DNA from: Mumia xiangluensis
GTDB lineage: Bacteria; Actinomycetota; Actinomycetes; Propionibacteriales; Nocardioidaceae
DNA: 64,000 nucleotides
Direction of reading: 5' to 3'
Assembly: GCF_010994095.1 (NCBI RefSeq)
Contig: NZ_WJYO01000006.1
Location: 248,001 to 312,000, forward strand
Made by a program: the position numbers and the translations under genes. Shown piece by piece: positions 33,641 to 41,636 of this stretch. Every line of letters starts with the position of its first letter. The stretch's first letter is position 1. A model generated the notes under the pieces. It saw only the letters and a program-made list of their open reading frames with translations. It had not been told where the DNA came from and did not search any database.

Positions 33641-34723
33641 GTGGCCAAGGCTCCAGCGGTGATGATCCCTGTCGGCGATCGTGAGGTGCGCGTCTCCAGC
33701 CCTGACCGGATCGTCTACGCGGCGACCGAGCGGACGCCGGAGATCACGAAGCGTCAGGTCTGCGAGTACGTCGCCGCCGTCGGCGACGTCTTGATGGCGA
33801 CGATCGGGGAGCGCCCGACGGCGATGGAGCGTTGGCCGGACGGCTGGCGCGAGGGCATGCGGCTCGCGACAGGCCCGCAGGACCGCGACGCGGACGGCTT
33901 CTACCAGAAGCGCCTCCCCAAGGGCGCGCCCGACTTCGTCGAGACCGTCAGGATCACCTTTCCCAGCGGGCGCACGGCGGACGAGCTCTGCCCCACCGAG
34001 CCCGCCGCACTCGTGTGGGCGGCGCAGATGGGCGCTCTCACCTTCCACCCGTGGCCGGTCCGACGGCCCGACGTCGACCATCCTGACGAGCTGCGGATCG
34101 ACCTCGACCCGCAGGAGGGGACCACGTTCGCCGACGCCCAGCGCGTCGCGGGGGTCACCAAGGAGCTGCTGGAGGAGCTCGGCCTACGCGGGTTCGCCAA
34201 GACCAGCGGCAACCGTGGCATCCACATCTACGTACGCATCCAGCCGAGGTGGACCTTCGACGAGGTGCGGCACGCGGCGATCGGGCTGGGTCGCGAGCTG
34301 GAGCGCCGCGATGGCGGCGTCACGACCGCGTGGTGGAAGGAGGAGCGCGGCACCCGGCTCTTCCTGGACTACAACCAGAACCTTCGCGACCGCACGATCG
34401 CGAGCGCCTGGAGCCTGCGGGCGCGACCCGGAGCGCCGGTCAGCACCCCTGTGTCGTGGTCCCGCCTGGCCGAGGTCGAGGACCCGCGTGACTTCAACCT
34501 GACGACGATCCCGGACTATCTCGCCGACGGCGATCCGTGGGCCGACCTGGACGCCGAGGCATACTCGCTCGAGCCCCTGCTCCAGCTGTGGGAGTCGCTG
34601 CCCGGCGGAGAGCTGAACTGGCCGCCCGACTACCCCAAGCAGCCTGGCGAGCCACCGCGGGTGCAGCCCAGCAAGAAGGTCGCGGAGCACTGGGACGAGC
34701 ACGGCAACCGCGTCGAGAGCTAG
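33641..34723 (+). CDS. LigD-type polymerase (primase-polymerase) domain protein, stand-alone
   Basis: A 360-residue protein of the archaeo-eukaryotic primase superfamily, as in the polymerase domain of LigD used in bacterial non-homologous end joining. Catalytic residues are visible: the metal-binding DELRIDLDPQEG near residue 150, FAKTSGNRGIHIYVRI with the conserved SGxxGxH, and GTRLFLDYNQN with the third acidic residue. No ligase or nuclease domain is fused. The C-terminus has PKQPGEPPRVQPSKKVAEH. It reads GTG 33641 and ends 10 bp before dinB. It may fill gaps or add ribonucleotides at breaks. No ku gene is in the window. Confidence 0.85.
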   Translation: MAKAPAVMIPVGDREVRVSSPDRIVYAATERTPEITKRQVCEYVAAVGDVLMATIGERPTAMERWPDGWREGMRLATGPQDRDADGFYQKRLPKGAPDFVETVRITFPSGRTADELCPTEPAALVWAAQMGALTFHPWPVRRPDVDHPDELRIDLDPQEGTTFADAQRVAGVTKELLEELGLRGFAKTSGNRGIHIYVRIQPRWTFDEVRHAAIGLGRELERRDGGVTTAWWKEERGTRLFLDYNQNLRDRTIASAWSLRARPGAPVSTPVSWSRLAEVEDPRDFNLTTIPDYLADGDPWADLDAEAYSLEPLLQLWESLPGGELNWPPDYPKQPGEPPRVQPSKKVAEHWDEHGNRVES

Positions 34724-34733
34724 GCGTCCTCCC

Positions 34734-35768
34734 GTGTGGGTGCTGCACGTCGACCTGGACCAGTTCATCGCCGCGGTCGAGGTGCTCCGCCGCCCCGAGC
34801 TCGAGGGCCTCCCTGTCGTCGTCGGCGGGCGCGGCGACCCCACGGAGCGGGCGGTCGTGTCGACGGCGTCGTACGAAGCCCGTGAGTTCGGCGTCAGGTC
34901 CGGGATGCCTCTGCGGACGGCGGCCAAGAAGTGCCCGCAGGCGGTCTTCCTCGCCGTCGACAAGCCCGCGTACGACGCCGCCTCGGAGGGCGTCATGGCG
35001 ACGTTGCGCAGCTTCGGCACCGCGGTCGAGGTCCTCGGGTGGGACGAGGCGTTCGTCGACGCCGGACCCGATGCCGATCTCGCGAGCGCCACGCAGCTCG
35101 CCGGCGAGATCCGCGCGCGAGTCCTCGAGCGCACCTCGCTGCACTGCTCCGTCGGGATAGGCGACAACCGCATCCGTGCCAAGAACGCCACCGACTTCGG
35201 CAAGCCGCGCGGCACCTTCACGCTGACCCGCGACAACTGGTGGGCCGTGATGGGCGATCGCCCGACCGACGGCGTCTGGGGCATCGGGAGCAAGACCGCC
35301 GCGAAGCTCGCACGCCTCGGGATCACGACCGTGAGAGAGCTCGGCGCCGCCGACGAGGAGGCGCTCGCCGCGGAGCTCGGTCCGACGATGGGCCCCTACT
35401 ACCGCCGGCTCGCCCGCGGCGTCGACACCTCACCCGTCGACCCGACGCCGTGGGTTCCGCGGTCCCACGGGCACGAGGAGACGTTCCAGGCCGATCTGTC
35501 CGAACCAGCCGACGTCGAGCGCGAGGTGCGGCGGCTGGCAGCTCTCGCAGCCCAGGACGTCGTCGAGGACGGGCGCCCGGCGGTGCGGGTGCGGCTCAAG
35601 ATCCGATACGTGCCGTTCGAGACCCGCACCAGAAGCGTCACGCTGCGCGAGCCGACGGACGACGCGGCGACGATCGCCGATGCCGCCGCAGCGCTGCTGG
35701 AGCGGACCGACCGCACCCGCGCCGTACGCCTGCTCGGGGTGGCGGCCGAGATGGCAGACCCGGGTTAG
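34734..35768 (+). CDS. dinB: DNA polymerase IV-type Y-family polymerase (DinB)
   Basis: A 344-residue Y-family polymerase starting at GTG 34734. The palm motifs are HVDLDQFIAAVEV near residue 5 (first metal Asp), SYEAREFGVRSGMPLRTA, and LGWDEAFVDA near residue 103 (second pair, usually SIDEA). The thumb HhH reads DGVWGIGSKTAAKLARLGIT, and the little-finger domain follows (HGHEETFQADL, KIRYVPFETRT). It copies past lesions with low fidelity. No C-terminal beta-clamp motif is obvious. It lies 10 bp behind the LigD-type polymerase, so the two repair polymerases are probably co-expressed. Its stop touches a block of palindromic repeats. Confidence 0.88.
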   Translation: MWVLHVDLDQFIAAVEVLRRPELEGLPVVVGGRGDPTERAVVSTASYEAREFGVRSGMPLRTAAKKCPQAVFLAVDKPAYDAASEGVMATLRSFGTAVEVLGWDEAFVDAGPDADLASATQLAGEIRARVLERTSLHCSVGIGDNRIRAKNATDFGKPRGTFTLTRDNWWAVMGDRPTDGVWGIGSKTAAKLARLGITTVRELGAADEEALAAELGPTMGPYYRRLARGVDTSPVDPTPWVPRSHGHEETFQADLSEPADVEREVRRLAALAAQDVVEDGRPAVRVRLKIRYVPFETRTRSVTLREPTDDAATIADAAAALLERTDRTRAVRLLGVAAEMADPG

Positions 35769-36120
35769 GTCGAGTAGCGCCGAGCCCCCCTCCCCGCCGG
35801 TCGAGTAGCGCCGAGCCCCGCCCCCTCCCCGCCGGTCGAGTAGGGCCGAGCCCCTGGGCGAGGCGCGTATCGAGACCCGGTCTCGATACGGGCTCGTCCC
35901 TCGCCCTACTCGACCAGCGGAAAGAGCGGGGACCGGAGGCAGAGGCAAAGGTCGAGTAGCGCCGAGCCCCGCCCCCTCCCCGCCGGTCGAGTAGCGCCGA
36001 GCCCCGCCCCCTCCCCGCCGGTCGAGTAGCGCCGAGCCCCTGGGCGAGGCGCGTATCGAGACCCGGTCTCGATACGGGCTCGTCCCTCGCCCTACTCGAC
36101 CAGCGGAAAGAGCGGGGACC
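35768..36120. repeat. Intergenic repeat block: duplicated 82-base palindromic elements with tandem half-units
   Basis: The 455-base gap between dinB and the GntR gene is mostly repeats. The head ggtcgagtag occurs at 35768, 35799, 35834, 35950, 35985 and 36020, spaced 31-35 bases. Two heads (35834 and 36020) continue into a complete 82-base element ending in the inverted tail ctactcgacc (35906-35915 and 36092-36101). The core is a perfect palindrome: 11-base arms gtatcgagacc/ggtctcgatac around one base. The two elements differ by one base, and the whole head-head-element block is duplicated with a period of about 186 bases. It can fold into long hairpins and may terminate dinB transcription. 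Confidence 0.9.
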
Positions 36121-36178
36121 AGCGGAAGGAGCGGAACCAGCACCAGCGGCGGGGCCGGGTTGCACTACCCGTACGTTC

Positions 36179-36208
36179 TGTGGTTCACTAGTCCAGTAAT
36201 GAACCACA
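36179..36208 (+). promoter_or_regulatory. Perfect palindrome TGTGGTTCA-N12-TGAACCACA, probable YtrA operator
   Basis: Nine-base arms at 36179-36187 and 36200-36208 flank 12 bases. It ends 15 bases before the GTG start of the GntR gene and abuts its strong AGGAGG ribosome site. TTGCAC (36160-36165) could be the -35. GntR/YtrA regulators usually repress their own operon from such a site. Confidence 0.65.
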
Positions 36209-36223
36209 GGAGGTGACAGGATC

Positions 36224-36619
36224 GTGTTCGACGGACCGGAGCCGATCTACATCCAGATCGCCCAGCAGATCCGCGCCCAGATCCTGAGCGGGGACCTTCC
36301 CGAGGAGGCACAGGTAATGTCCACGACGCAGTACGCGACCACGTTCCGCATCAACCCGGCAACGGCCGCGAAGGCCTTCGGGATCCTCGTCGACGAGGGC
36401 CTGATCGAGAAGCGTCGTGGGCTCGGCATGTTCGTCGCCTCAGGGGCGCACGAGCGACTCCTCGACGAGCACCGCGCGGCATACCTCGACCGGGTCTTCC
36501 GCCCCGCGGTCGAGCAGGCCGATCTGCTCGGCATCCCCCGCGACCGCCTCGTCGCCTACCTCGAGGCCCACCCGTCGACCACATCCGCCAGCGCGCTCGC
36601 AGAAGGTGAGATCCGATGA
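36224..36619 (+). CDS. GntR-family (YtrA subfamily) transcriptional regulator
   Basis: A 131-residue regulator from GTG 36224, with AGGAGG upstream. The winged helix is typical (PIYIQIAQQIRAQILSGDLP, RINPATAAKAFGILVDEGLI, KRRGLGMFVASGA), and only a short ~50-residue helical tail follows, the YtrA layout for dimerisation without a ligand domain. YtrA-type regulators control adjacent ABC exporters and often respond to cell-wall-active compounds. The stop overlaps the next gene (ATGA). Confidence 0.88.
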   Translation: MFDGPEPIYIQIAQQIRAQILSGDLPEEAQVMSTTQYATTFRINPATAAKAFGILVDEGLIEKRRGLGMFVASGAHERLLDEHRAAYLDRVFRPAVEQADLLGIPRDRLVAYLEAHPSTTSASALAEGEIR

Positions 36620-37533
36620 CCACGCCGTACGGAGCAGAGCTCACCGACGTCACCGTCACCTACGGCAGGGGCAACCGTGCACTCGACGAAGCGTCCTTCG
36701 CGATCCGGCCGGGGACGATCACCGGCCTCCTCGGCCGCAACGGCGCCGGCAAGTCGACGGCGCTCGCGCTCCTCGCCGCGCTGCGGCGCCCCACGTCCGG
36801 ATCGGTGCGTGTCGACGGCGCGGACCCCTTCGAGAACGCCGTCGTGATGGGCGGGGTCCAGCTCGTCCGCGAGGCCGGCGACGTCATCGGGGACTCGTCC
36901 ATCGATGAAAGCCTCGGCTACTACTCCGAGCTGCGGCCGCACTGGGACTCCGAGTACGCCTTCGCGCTGCTCGACCAGTTCGGGATCGACCCGAGCGCGA
37001 CCCCCAACAAGCTGTCGCGCGGCAAGAAGTCCGCGCTCGGCTGCACCATCGGGCTCGCCAGCCGCGCGCCGCTGACGATCTTCGACGAGTCGTACCTCGG
37101 CATGGACGCCCCCAGCCGGTACGCGTTCTACGACGCGCTGCTCGAGGACTACACCGAGCACCCCCGCACGATCGTGCTCTCGAGCCACCTCATCGACGAG
37201 GTCGAGCGGCTGTTCGAGGACGTCGTCGTGCTGCACCACGGACGCGCCGTCGTCGCGGAGACCGCCGACGCCCTGCGAGGCCGCGCCGTCAGCCTCGTCG
37301 GACCGACCACCGCGGTGAGCAAGCTCGCCGACGGGCGGCACGCGCTGGCGACGCGCAGCCTCGGCGGCACGACCCAGCTCACCCTCGAGGGATCCCTCGA
37401 GCCGTCCGAGATCGCCCTCGCCCGCGACGCCGGGGTCGAGATCGCCCGTGTCTCGATCCAGGACCTGTTCATCCACCTCACCCAGGAGACCGACCCCGTG
37501 TCGGCCGATCCCACGCGAAAGGCTGCCCGATGA
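36616..37533 (+). CDS. ABC transporter ATP-binding protein with unusual signature
   Basis: A 305-residue ABC ATPase. Walker A is GRNGAGKST near residues 38-46. The signature is LSRGKKSA instead of LSGGQ. Walker B with D-loop is LTIFDESYLGMDA, where the usual Pro-Thr after Asp-Glu is Ser-Tyr, and the H-loop is LSSHLID. Such deviations are known in YtrB-like ATPases controlled by YtrA regulators. It overlaps both neighbours (ATGA at each side) and should energise the membrane protein downstream. The exported substrate is unknown. Confidence 0.85.
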   Translation: MTTPYGAELTDVTVTYGRGNRALDEASFAIRPGTITGLLGRNGAGKSTALALLAALRRPTSGSVRVDGADPFENAVVMGGVQLVREAGDVIGDSSIDESLGYYSELRPHWDSEYAFALLDQFGIDPSATPNKLSRGKKSALGCTIGLASRAPLTIFDESYLGMDAPSRYAFYDALLEDYTEHPRTIVLSSHLIDEVERLFEDVVVLHHGRAVVAETADALRGRAVSLVGPTTAVSKLADGRHALATRSLGGTTQLTLEGSLEPSEIALARDAGVEIARVSIQDLFIHLTQETDPVSADPTRKAAR

Positions 37534-38300
37534 CCGCCACCGTCTCCCCCGTCACCGCTCGCGACCAGGAGCAGCGCGGGTTCAGCACGAGCGCGTTCGC
37601 GACGTTCGTCGGCACCTGGCAGATCGGCCTGTACTTCTGGATCGCGGTCGTGCTCATCAGTGCCGGCCTGACCGTCGTGCTCGACACGTGGAGCGAGCTC
37701 GACGGGAGCGTCGCCGAGGGGGTGCTGGGCTCCGCGCCGATCTTTCTCAGTGTGATGGGCATCGTCGTGCCGCTCGGCATGCTGCCGCTCCACCTTGCTG
37801 GCGGCGCGACCCGTCGCTCCTTCGTACGAGGCACCGTCACGGCTGCCGTCGGGCTCGGAGTGACCTTCGCGCTCGCCGGGGCGGTCGGGATGCTGATCGA
37901 GTACGCCGTCTTCAACGCTCTCGACTGGCCGACGGTGGTGGACAATCCGGGCCTGTACGACTCGTCGGGCGACTTCTTCGCCATCTGGCTGTCGTGGTCG
38001 CTGAGCAGCATCGCGTACTTCCTCGCTGGCACGGCGATCGGGTTCGGCTACTACCGCTGGGGTGGGATCCTCGGCACGGTGCAGCTCGTCGTGGCCGTGG
38101 GACTGGTCATCGGCGGCGAGCTGGCTCTCGGCGGCGGTCTGCCCAGCGGGATGTTCGGCGAGCTCTTCGACAGCGGTCCGATGCCGCTGCTCGTGGGGGT
38201 TCTCGGCTGCACAGCAGCGATCGCCGCGCTCACCTACCTCGTGCACCGCACGCTGCGCGACATCCCGCTGAAGTCGGGGTCGCGCGCCGCCGGCTGCTGA
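37530..38300 (+). CDS. ABC transporter membrane protein of the GntR-ABC operon
   Basis: A 256-residue polytopic protein with about six hydrophobic segments (IGLYFWIAVVLISAGLTVVL, IFLSVMGIVVPLGMLPL, GVTFALAGAVGMLIEYAVF, FAIWLSWSLSSIAYFLAG, LGTVQLVVAVGLVIGGELAL, LLVGVLGCTAAIAALTYL). There is no signal peptide. The Gly-Gly-Ala-Thr-Arg-Arg-Ser-Phe segment after helix 2 resembles the ABC-2/YtrC-type permeases. It overlaps the ATPase gene by four bases and is its partner. Only 8 bp separate its stop from that of the convergent ligase gene. Confidence 0.75.
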   Translation: MTATVSPVTARDQEQRGFSTSAFATFVGTWQIGLYFWIAVVLISAGLTVVLDTWSELDGSVAEGVLGSAPIFLSVMGIVVPLGMLPLHLAGGATRRSFVRGTVTAAVGLGVTFALAGAVGMLIEYAVFNALDWPTVVDNPGLYDSSGDFFAIWLSWSLSSIAYFLAGTAIGFGYYRWGGILGTVQLVVAVGLVIGGELALGGGLPSGMFGELFDSGPMPLLVGVLGCTAAIAALTYLVHRTLRDIPLKSGSRAAGC

Positions 38301-38308
38301 GGGACGGA

Positions 38309-39394
38309 TCAGCCGAGGATCGCGCCCAGGTCGTACGAGGCGACCTCTTCCAGCTGCTCGTACGTGCACGACTCGGGGTCGCGGTCCGTCCTCCACCTGC
38401 GGAAGCGGGCGGTGTGACGGAACCGCGTCCCCTCCATGTGCTCGTAGGCGACCTCGGCGACCAGGATCGGCTTGATCGGGACGAACGAGAGATCCTTGCC
38501 GGCGCTCCACCGGCTCTGGGCGCCGGGGAGCCGATCGCCCTCGTGAGCCTCGGTCTCGGCCCAGCGGCCCCACGGGTGATCGGCGAACTCGACCTTCAAC
38601 CGGTCGAGCTCAGCAACGAGCTCACCGCGCCGTACCTCGGTGAACGCCGCGCACACCCCGACGTGCTGGAGGCCGCCCGACTCGTTGTAGAGGCCGAGAA
38701 GCATCGAACCCAGGAGCGGCTTCTCCGGCGTCGACGTCTTGTGGAACCGGTAGCCCGCGACGACGACGTCGGCAGTGCGCTCGTGCTTCACCTTCAGCAT
38801 CGTGCGGCCGTTCTCGGCGTACGGCGCGCGCAGCGGCTTGGCGACGACGCCGTCGAGCCCCGCTCCCTCGAACTGTCCGAACCACTCCTCGGCGACCGCC
38901 GGGTCCAGCGTCGTACGGGTCGTGTGGACCGGGTGACGGGCGCCCTCCAGCGCCTCGACCAGGCGGGCGCGGCGCAGCTCGAACGGCTCCTGAGTCAGAT
39001 CGTCGTCGCCGAGAGCGAGCAGGTCGAAGGCGACGTACGAGGCAGGAGTCTCCTCGGCCAGCCGGGTGATCCGCGACGCTGCGGGGTGGATGCGCTCCTG
39101 GAGGACCTCGAACTCCAGCCGGCCGTCGATCGCCACAATGATCTCGCCGTCCAGCACGCAGCGTTCCGGGAGGTGCTCCCGGAACGCCGCGACCAGCTCG
39201 GGGAAGTAGCGCGTGAGGTCCCGGGTGTTGCGGCTCGTCATCTCGACGGTTTCGCCGTCACGGAAGACGATGCACCGGAACCCGTCCCACTTCGGCTCGT
39301 ACGAGAGTCCGCCGTCGACCTTGGACGGGTCCGGCACGCCCTTGACCGACTTGGCCAGCATCGGGCGTACCGGCGGCATCACCGGGAGCTGCAT
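38309..39394 (-). CDS. ligC: Stand-alone ATP-dependent DNA ligase (LigC-type)
   Basis: A 361-residue ligase with the nucleotidyltransferase and OB domains only. Motif I, with the AMP-accepting Lys, is YEPKWDGFR near residue 35. Motif III is near YVAFDLLALG, motif IV is LDGVVAKP and motif V is MLKVKHERTAD. The OB fold ends with RFRHTARFRRWRTDRDP. This is the actinobacterial LigC type, proposed as a backup in end joining or base excision repair. ATG 39394 lies 4 bp after the MMPL stop, so the two may be co-transcribed. A LigD-like polymerase gene 4 kb away would complement it. Confidence 0.9.
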   Translation of the reverse strand: MQLPVMPPVRPMLAKSVKGVPDPSKVDGGLSYEPKWDGFRCIVFRDGETVEMTSRNTRDLTRYFPELVAAFREHLPERCVLDGEIIVAIDGRLEFEVLQERIHPAASRITRLAEETPASYVAFDLLALGDDDLTQEPFELRRARLVEALEGARHPVHTTRTTLDPAVAEEWFGQFEGAGLDGVVAKPLRAPYAENGRTMLKVKHERTADVVVAGYRFHKTSTPEKPLLGSMLLGLYNESGGLQHVGVCAAFTEVRRGELVAELDRLKVEFADHPWGRWAETEAHEGDRLPGAQSRWSAGKDLSFVPIKPILVAEVAYEHMEGTRFRHTARFRRWRTDRDPESCTYEQLEEVASYDLGAILG

Positions 39395-39397
39395 GCG

Positions 39398-41560
39398 TCA
39401 CTCCTTCTGAGTCAGTTCCTCTGGGGTCGCCTCGACCAGCTCGTCGGTGTCGCCGTCCCGCGCCTCGTCGCCGTGTCCCGGCCACCACGCGGTGTGCCCG
39501 AGCAGCGCCGTGAGCGACGGCGTGAAGAACATCGACATCACGAACGCCGCGACGAGGATGCCGAACGAGATCGCGAAGCCCATCGACACCAGCAGCGGGT
39601 TGCCACCCAGCATGAGCGCGGCGAACGACCCGGCCAGGATCAGGCCGGCAGCAGCGATGGTGGGGCCGGCGTGGCGTACGGCCCAGGCTGCGGCGTCGTG
39701 CGGACTCTTGCCCTGCCGTGACTCTTCTCTCAGGCGGGCGATCATCAGGATGTTGTAGTCGGTGCCGAGCGCGACCACGAACAGATAGATATAGATCGGC
39801 AGCATGAAGATGAGCCCGTCTTCACCCTTGAACACCTGGAACACCAGCACCGTGGCGCCCAGCGTCGCGCCGAAGCCGAGACCGACCGACGCCATCAGGT
39901 ACAACGGTGCGACCAGGCTGCGGAGCAGCACCGCGAGGATCACCATGATCAGCAGCGCAGCGACCGGGAAGACCACGGAGTAGTCGCGGTTCATCGCGTC
40001 CTGGAGGTCGACGAAGATCGACGTCGTGCCGCCGACCAGCGCCTCCGCCCCGTCCGGAGCGCCGTCGTGCGCCGCCGTACGGATCGGGCCCTCGACGTGC
40101 TCCATCGCGGCATCCGACATCGGGTCGTCGTCGAGCGTGACGATGAACAGCGCGGCGGTGCCGTCGGCGTTCGGGATCGGCTCGGCGACCTGCGCCACAC
40201 CCTCGGCGTCACCGAGCTGCGCCGCGAACGGGGCGAGATCGGTCTGGGCGATCGGCTCACCGTCGGTGCTGCGCAGGAGGACGGTCTGCGGCGCGGTCGC
40301 ACCGGCCGGGTAGCCCTCGAGCATGCGCTCGCTCGCGACCATCGACTCTGCGTCGTCGGGCAGGCTCATCTGGGAGAAGTCGAACGACGGCTTGAAGCCG
40401 AAGGCGAACACCGCGAGGACGGCGAGGAGCAGTCCCGACGCCAGCGCGAACCGGCCCGGGTGGCGTCCGAGGGAGTCGCCGACCGCCGCGAAGCGGGCGC
40501 CCTTCGGCTCCTTCTTCCAGGCCTTGGACGGCCAGAACACCTTGGTGCCCAGCAGCGAGACCACGGCCGGGATCAGCGTGAGTGCGGCGACGACGGTGAC
40601 CGCCACAGCGATCGCGAGCGCGGGGCCGATCGACCGGAAGATGCTGAGCGACGACAGCACCAGCGCAAGGAACGCGACGATCACGGCACCGCCGGCCGAC
40701 GCGATCGCCTCACCGGCCCGCTCGATCGCGTGCACCATCGCGGCCTTGGGCTCCTCGCCCTCGCGCAGCCGCTCCCGGTAGCGGAACATCAGGAACAGGA
40801 TGTAGTCGGTGCCGATGCCGAACAGCACGACGATCAGGATCACCGTGATCGACGAGTCCGCCTGGAGGCCGAAGGTCTCGTTCGCGATGGAGATCAGGCC
40901 GGTCGCGACCTGGGAGATGATCGTGATCACCACGATCGGCAGCAGCGCGACGATCGGGCTGCGGAAGATGATGAGGAGCAGGACGACGATGAGACCGATC
41001 GTCGCGACGCCGACGGCCGCCTCGGCGCCGCTCGCGGCCTCCTCGGCGTCGAGGTTCTGGGCGATCGAGCCTGTCACGCCGACGCGGAGGTCTGTGCCCT
41101 CGACGGCGTCCTTGGCCTCCTCGCGCAGCTCCTTGGCGCTGTCGGTCAACGTCGTGTCGAACGGGTCCGTGCCTTCGGTGAGCCCAGCCGTGATGGTCTG
41201 GACGACGCCGTTCTCCGATGGCGGGTTCGCCCGGATGTCGGCGAGGTGCTCGATGTCGGCCGCGCTCAGGTCCTCGGCGAGTGCTTCGACGGCAGCGGAG
41301 TCCTCCGCGGTGAGCGGCGCTCCGTCCTCGCGGTCGATGACGACGATCGCCGCAGGCTCGGTGTCGGCGAGCTCGGGGAAGGCGTCCGCCTGGGCCTCGA
41401 GCGCCTTGATGGACTCGTAGTGGCGGGGCAGGAAGTCGGCCTCGTCAGACGTCGACTGCAGGGGTGGCGCCAGCGACACCACAGCCACCGCCAAGACGAT
41501 CCACGCGAGAATGACCTGCCATGGATGACGGACGACGTACCGTCCCAGCGTGGCGAACAC
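39398..41560 (-). CDS. MMPL-family RND transporter
   Basis: A 720-residue membrane protein starting at GTG 41560 (AAGGGG upstream). One helix near the N-terminus (HPWQVILAWIVLAVAVVSLA) is followed by a ~150-residue extracytoplasmic loop, then helices 2-6 (LIVVLLLIIFRSPIVALLPI, ITVILIVVLFGIGTDYILFL). A second similar half has the mirrored motif VVALGTDYNILMIARLREES. The GTDY motifs in helices 4 and 10 carry the Asp-Tyr proton-relay pair of MmpL proteins. Family members export lipids or hydrophobic compounds by proton antiport. The substrate is not predictable. It diverges from an ABC exporter pair. Confidence 0.88.
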   Translation of the reverse strand: MFATLGRYVVRHPWQVILAWIVLAVAVVSLAPPLQSTSDEADFLPRHYESIKALEAQADAFPELADTEPAAIVVIDREDGAPLTAEDSAAVEALAEDLSAADIEHLADIRANPPSENGVVQTITAGLTEGTDPFDTTLTDSAKELREEAKDAVEGTDLRVGVTGSIAQNLDAEEAASGAEAAVGVATIGLIVVLLLIIFRSPIVALLPIVVITIISQVATGLISIANETFGLQADSSITVILIVVLFGIGTDYILFLMFRYRERLREGEEPKAAMVHAIERAGEAIASAGGAVIVAFLALVLSSLSIFRSIGPALAIAVAVTVVAALTLIPAVVSLLGTKVFWPSKAWKKEPKGARFAAVGDSLGRHPGRFALASGLLLAVLAVFAFGFKPSFDFSQMSLPDDAESMVASERMLEGYPAGATAPQTVLLRSTDGEPIAQTDLAPFAAQLGDAEGVAQVAEPIPNADGTAALFIVTLDDDPMSDAAMEHVEGPIRTAAHDGAPDGAEALVGGTTSIFVDLQDAMNRDYSVVFPVAALLIMVILAVLLRSLVAPLYLMASVGLGFGATLGATVLVFQVFKGEDGLIFMLPIYIYLFVVALGTDYNILMIARLREESRQGKSPHDAAAWAVRHAGPTIAAAGLILAGSFAALMLGGNPLLVSMGFAISFGILVAAFVMSMFFTPSLTALLGHTAWWPGHGDEARDGDTDELVEATPEELTQKE

Positions 41561-41624
41561 GAATCCCCTTTCGACGTGCCACCCCGGCGGTGGCCCCAGC
41601 AGACCCTATCGAACACGAGATCTC

Positions 41625-41630
41625 TAGACT
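41625..41630 (+). promoter_or_regulatory. -10 element for a leaderless ABC-transporter mRNA
   Basis: TAGACT ends six bases before the GTG at 41637, so transcription would start at the initiation codon. No Shine-Dalgarno is present. It lies in the 76-base divergent gap with the MMPL gene. Confidence 0.45.
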
Positions 41631-41636
41631 GAGCCA

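Noticed and set aside
35768-36120. Possible CRISPR array from regularly spaced repeats
   Set aside because: Head units repeat every 31-35 bases but the intervals are themselves near-identical, with no unique spacers and no cas genes.
35769-36207. Proteins translated from the repeat block on the minus strand
   Set aside because: They are translations of the palindromic repeats, with repeated Arg/Gly/Leu segments and no start signals.
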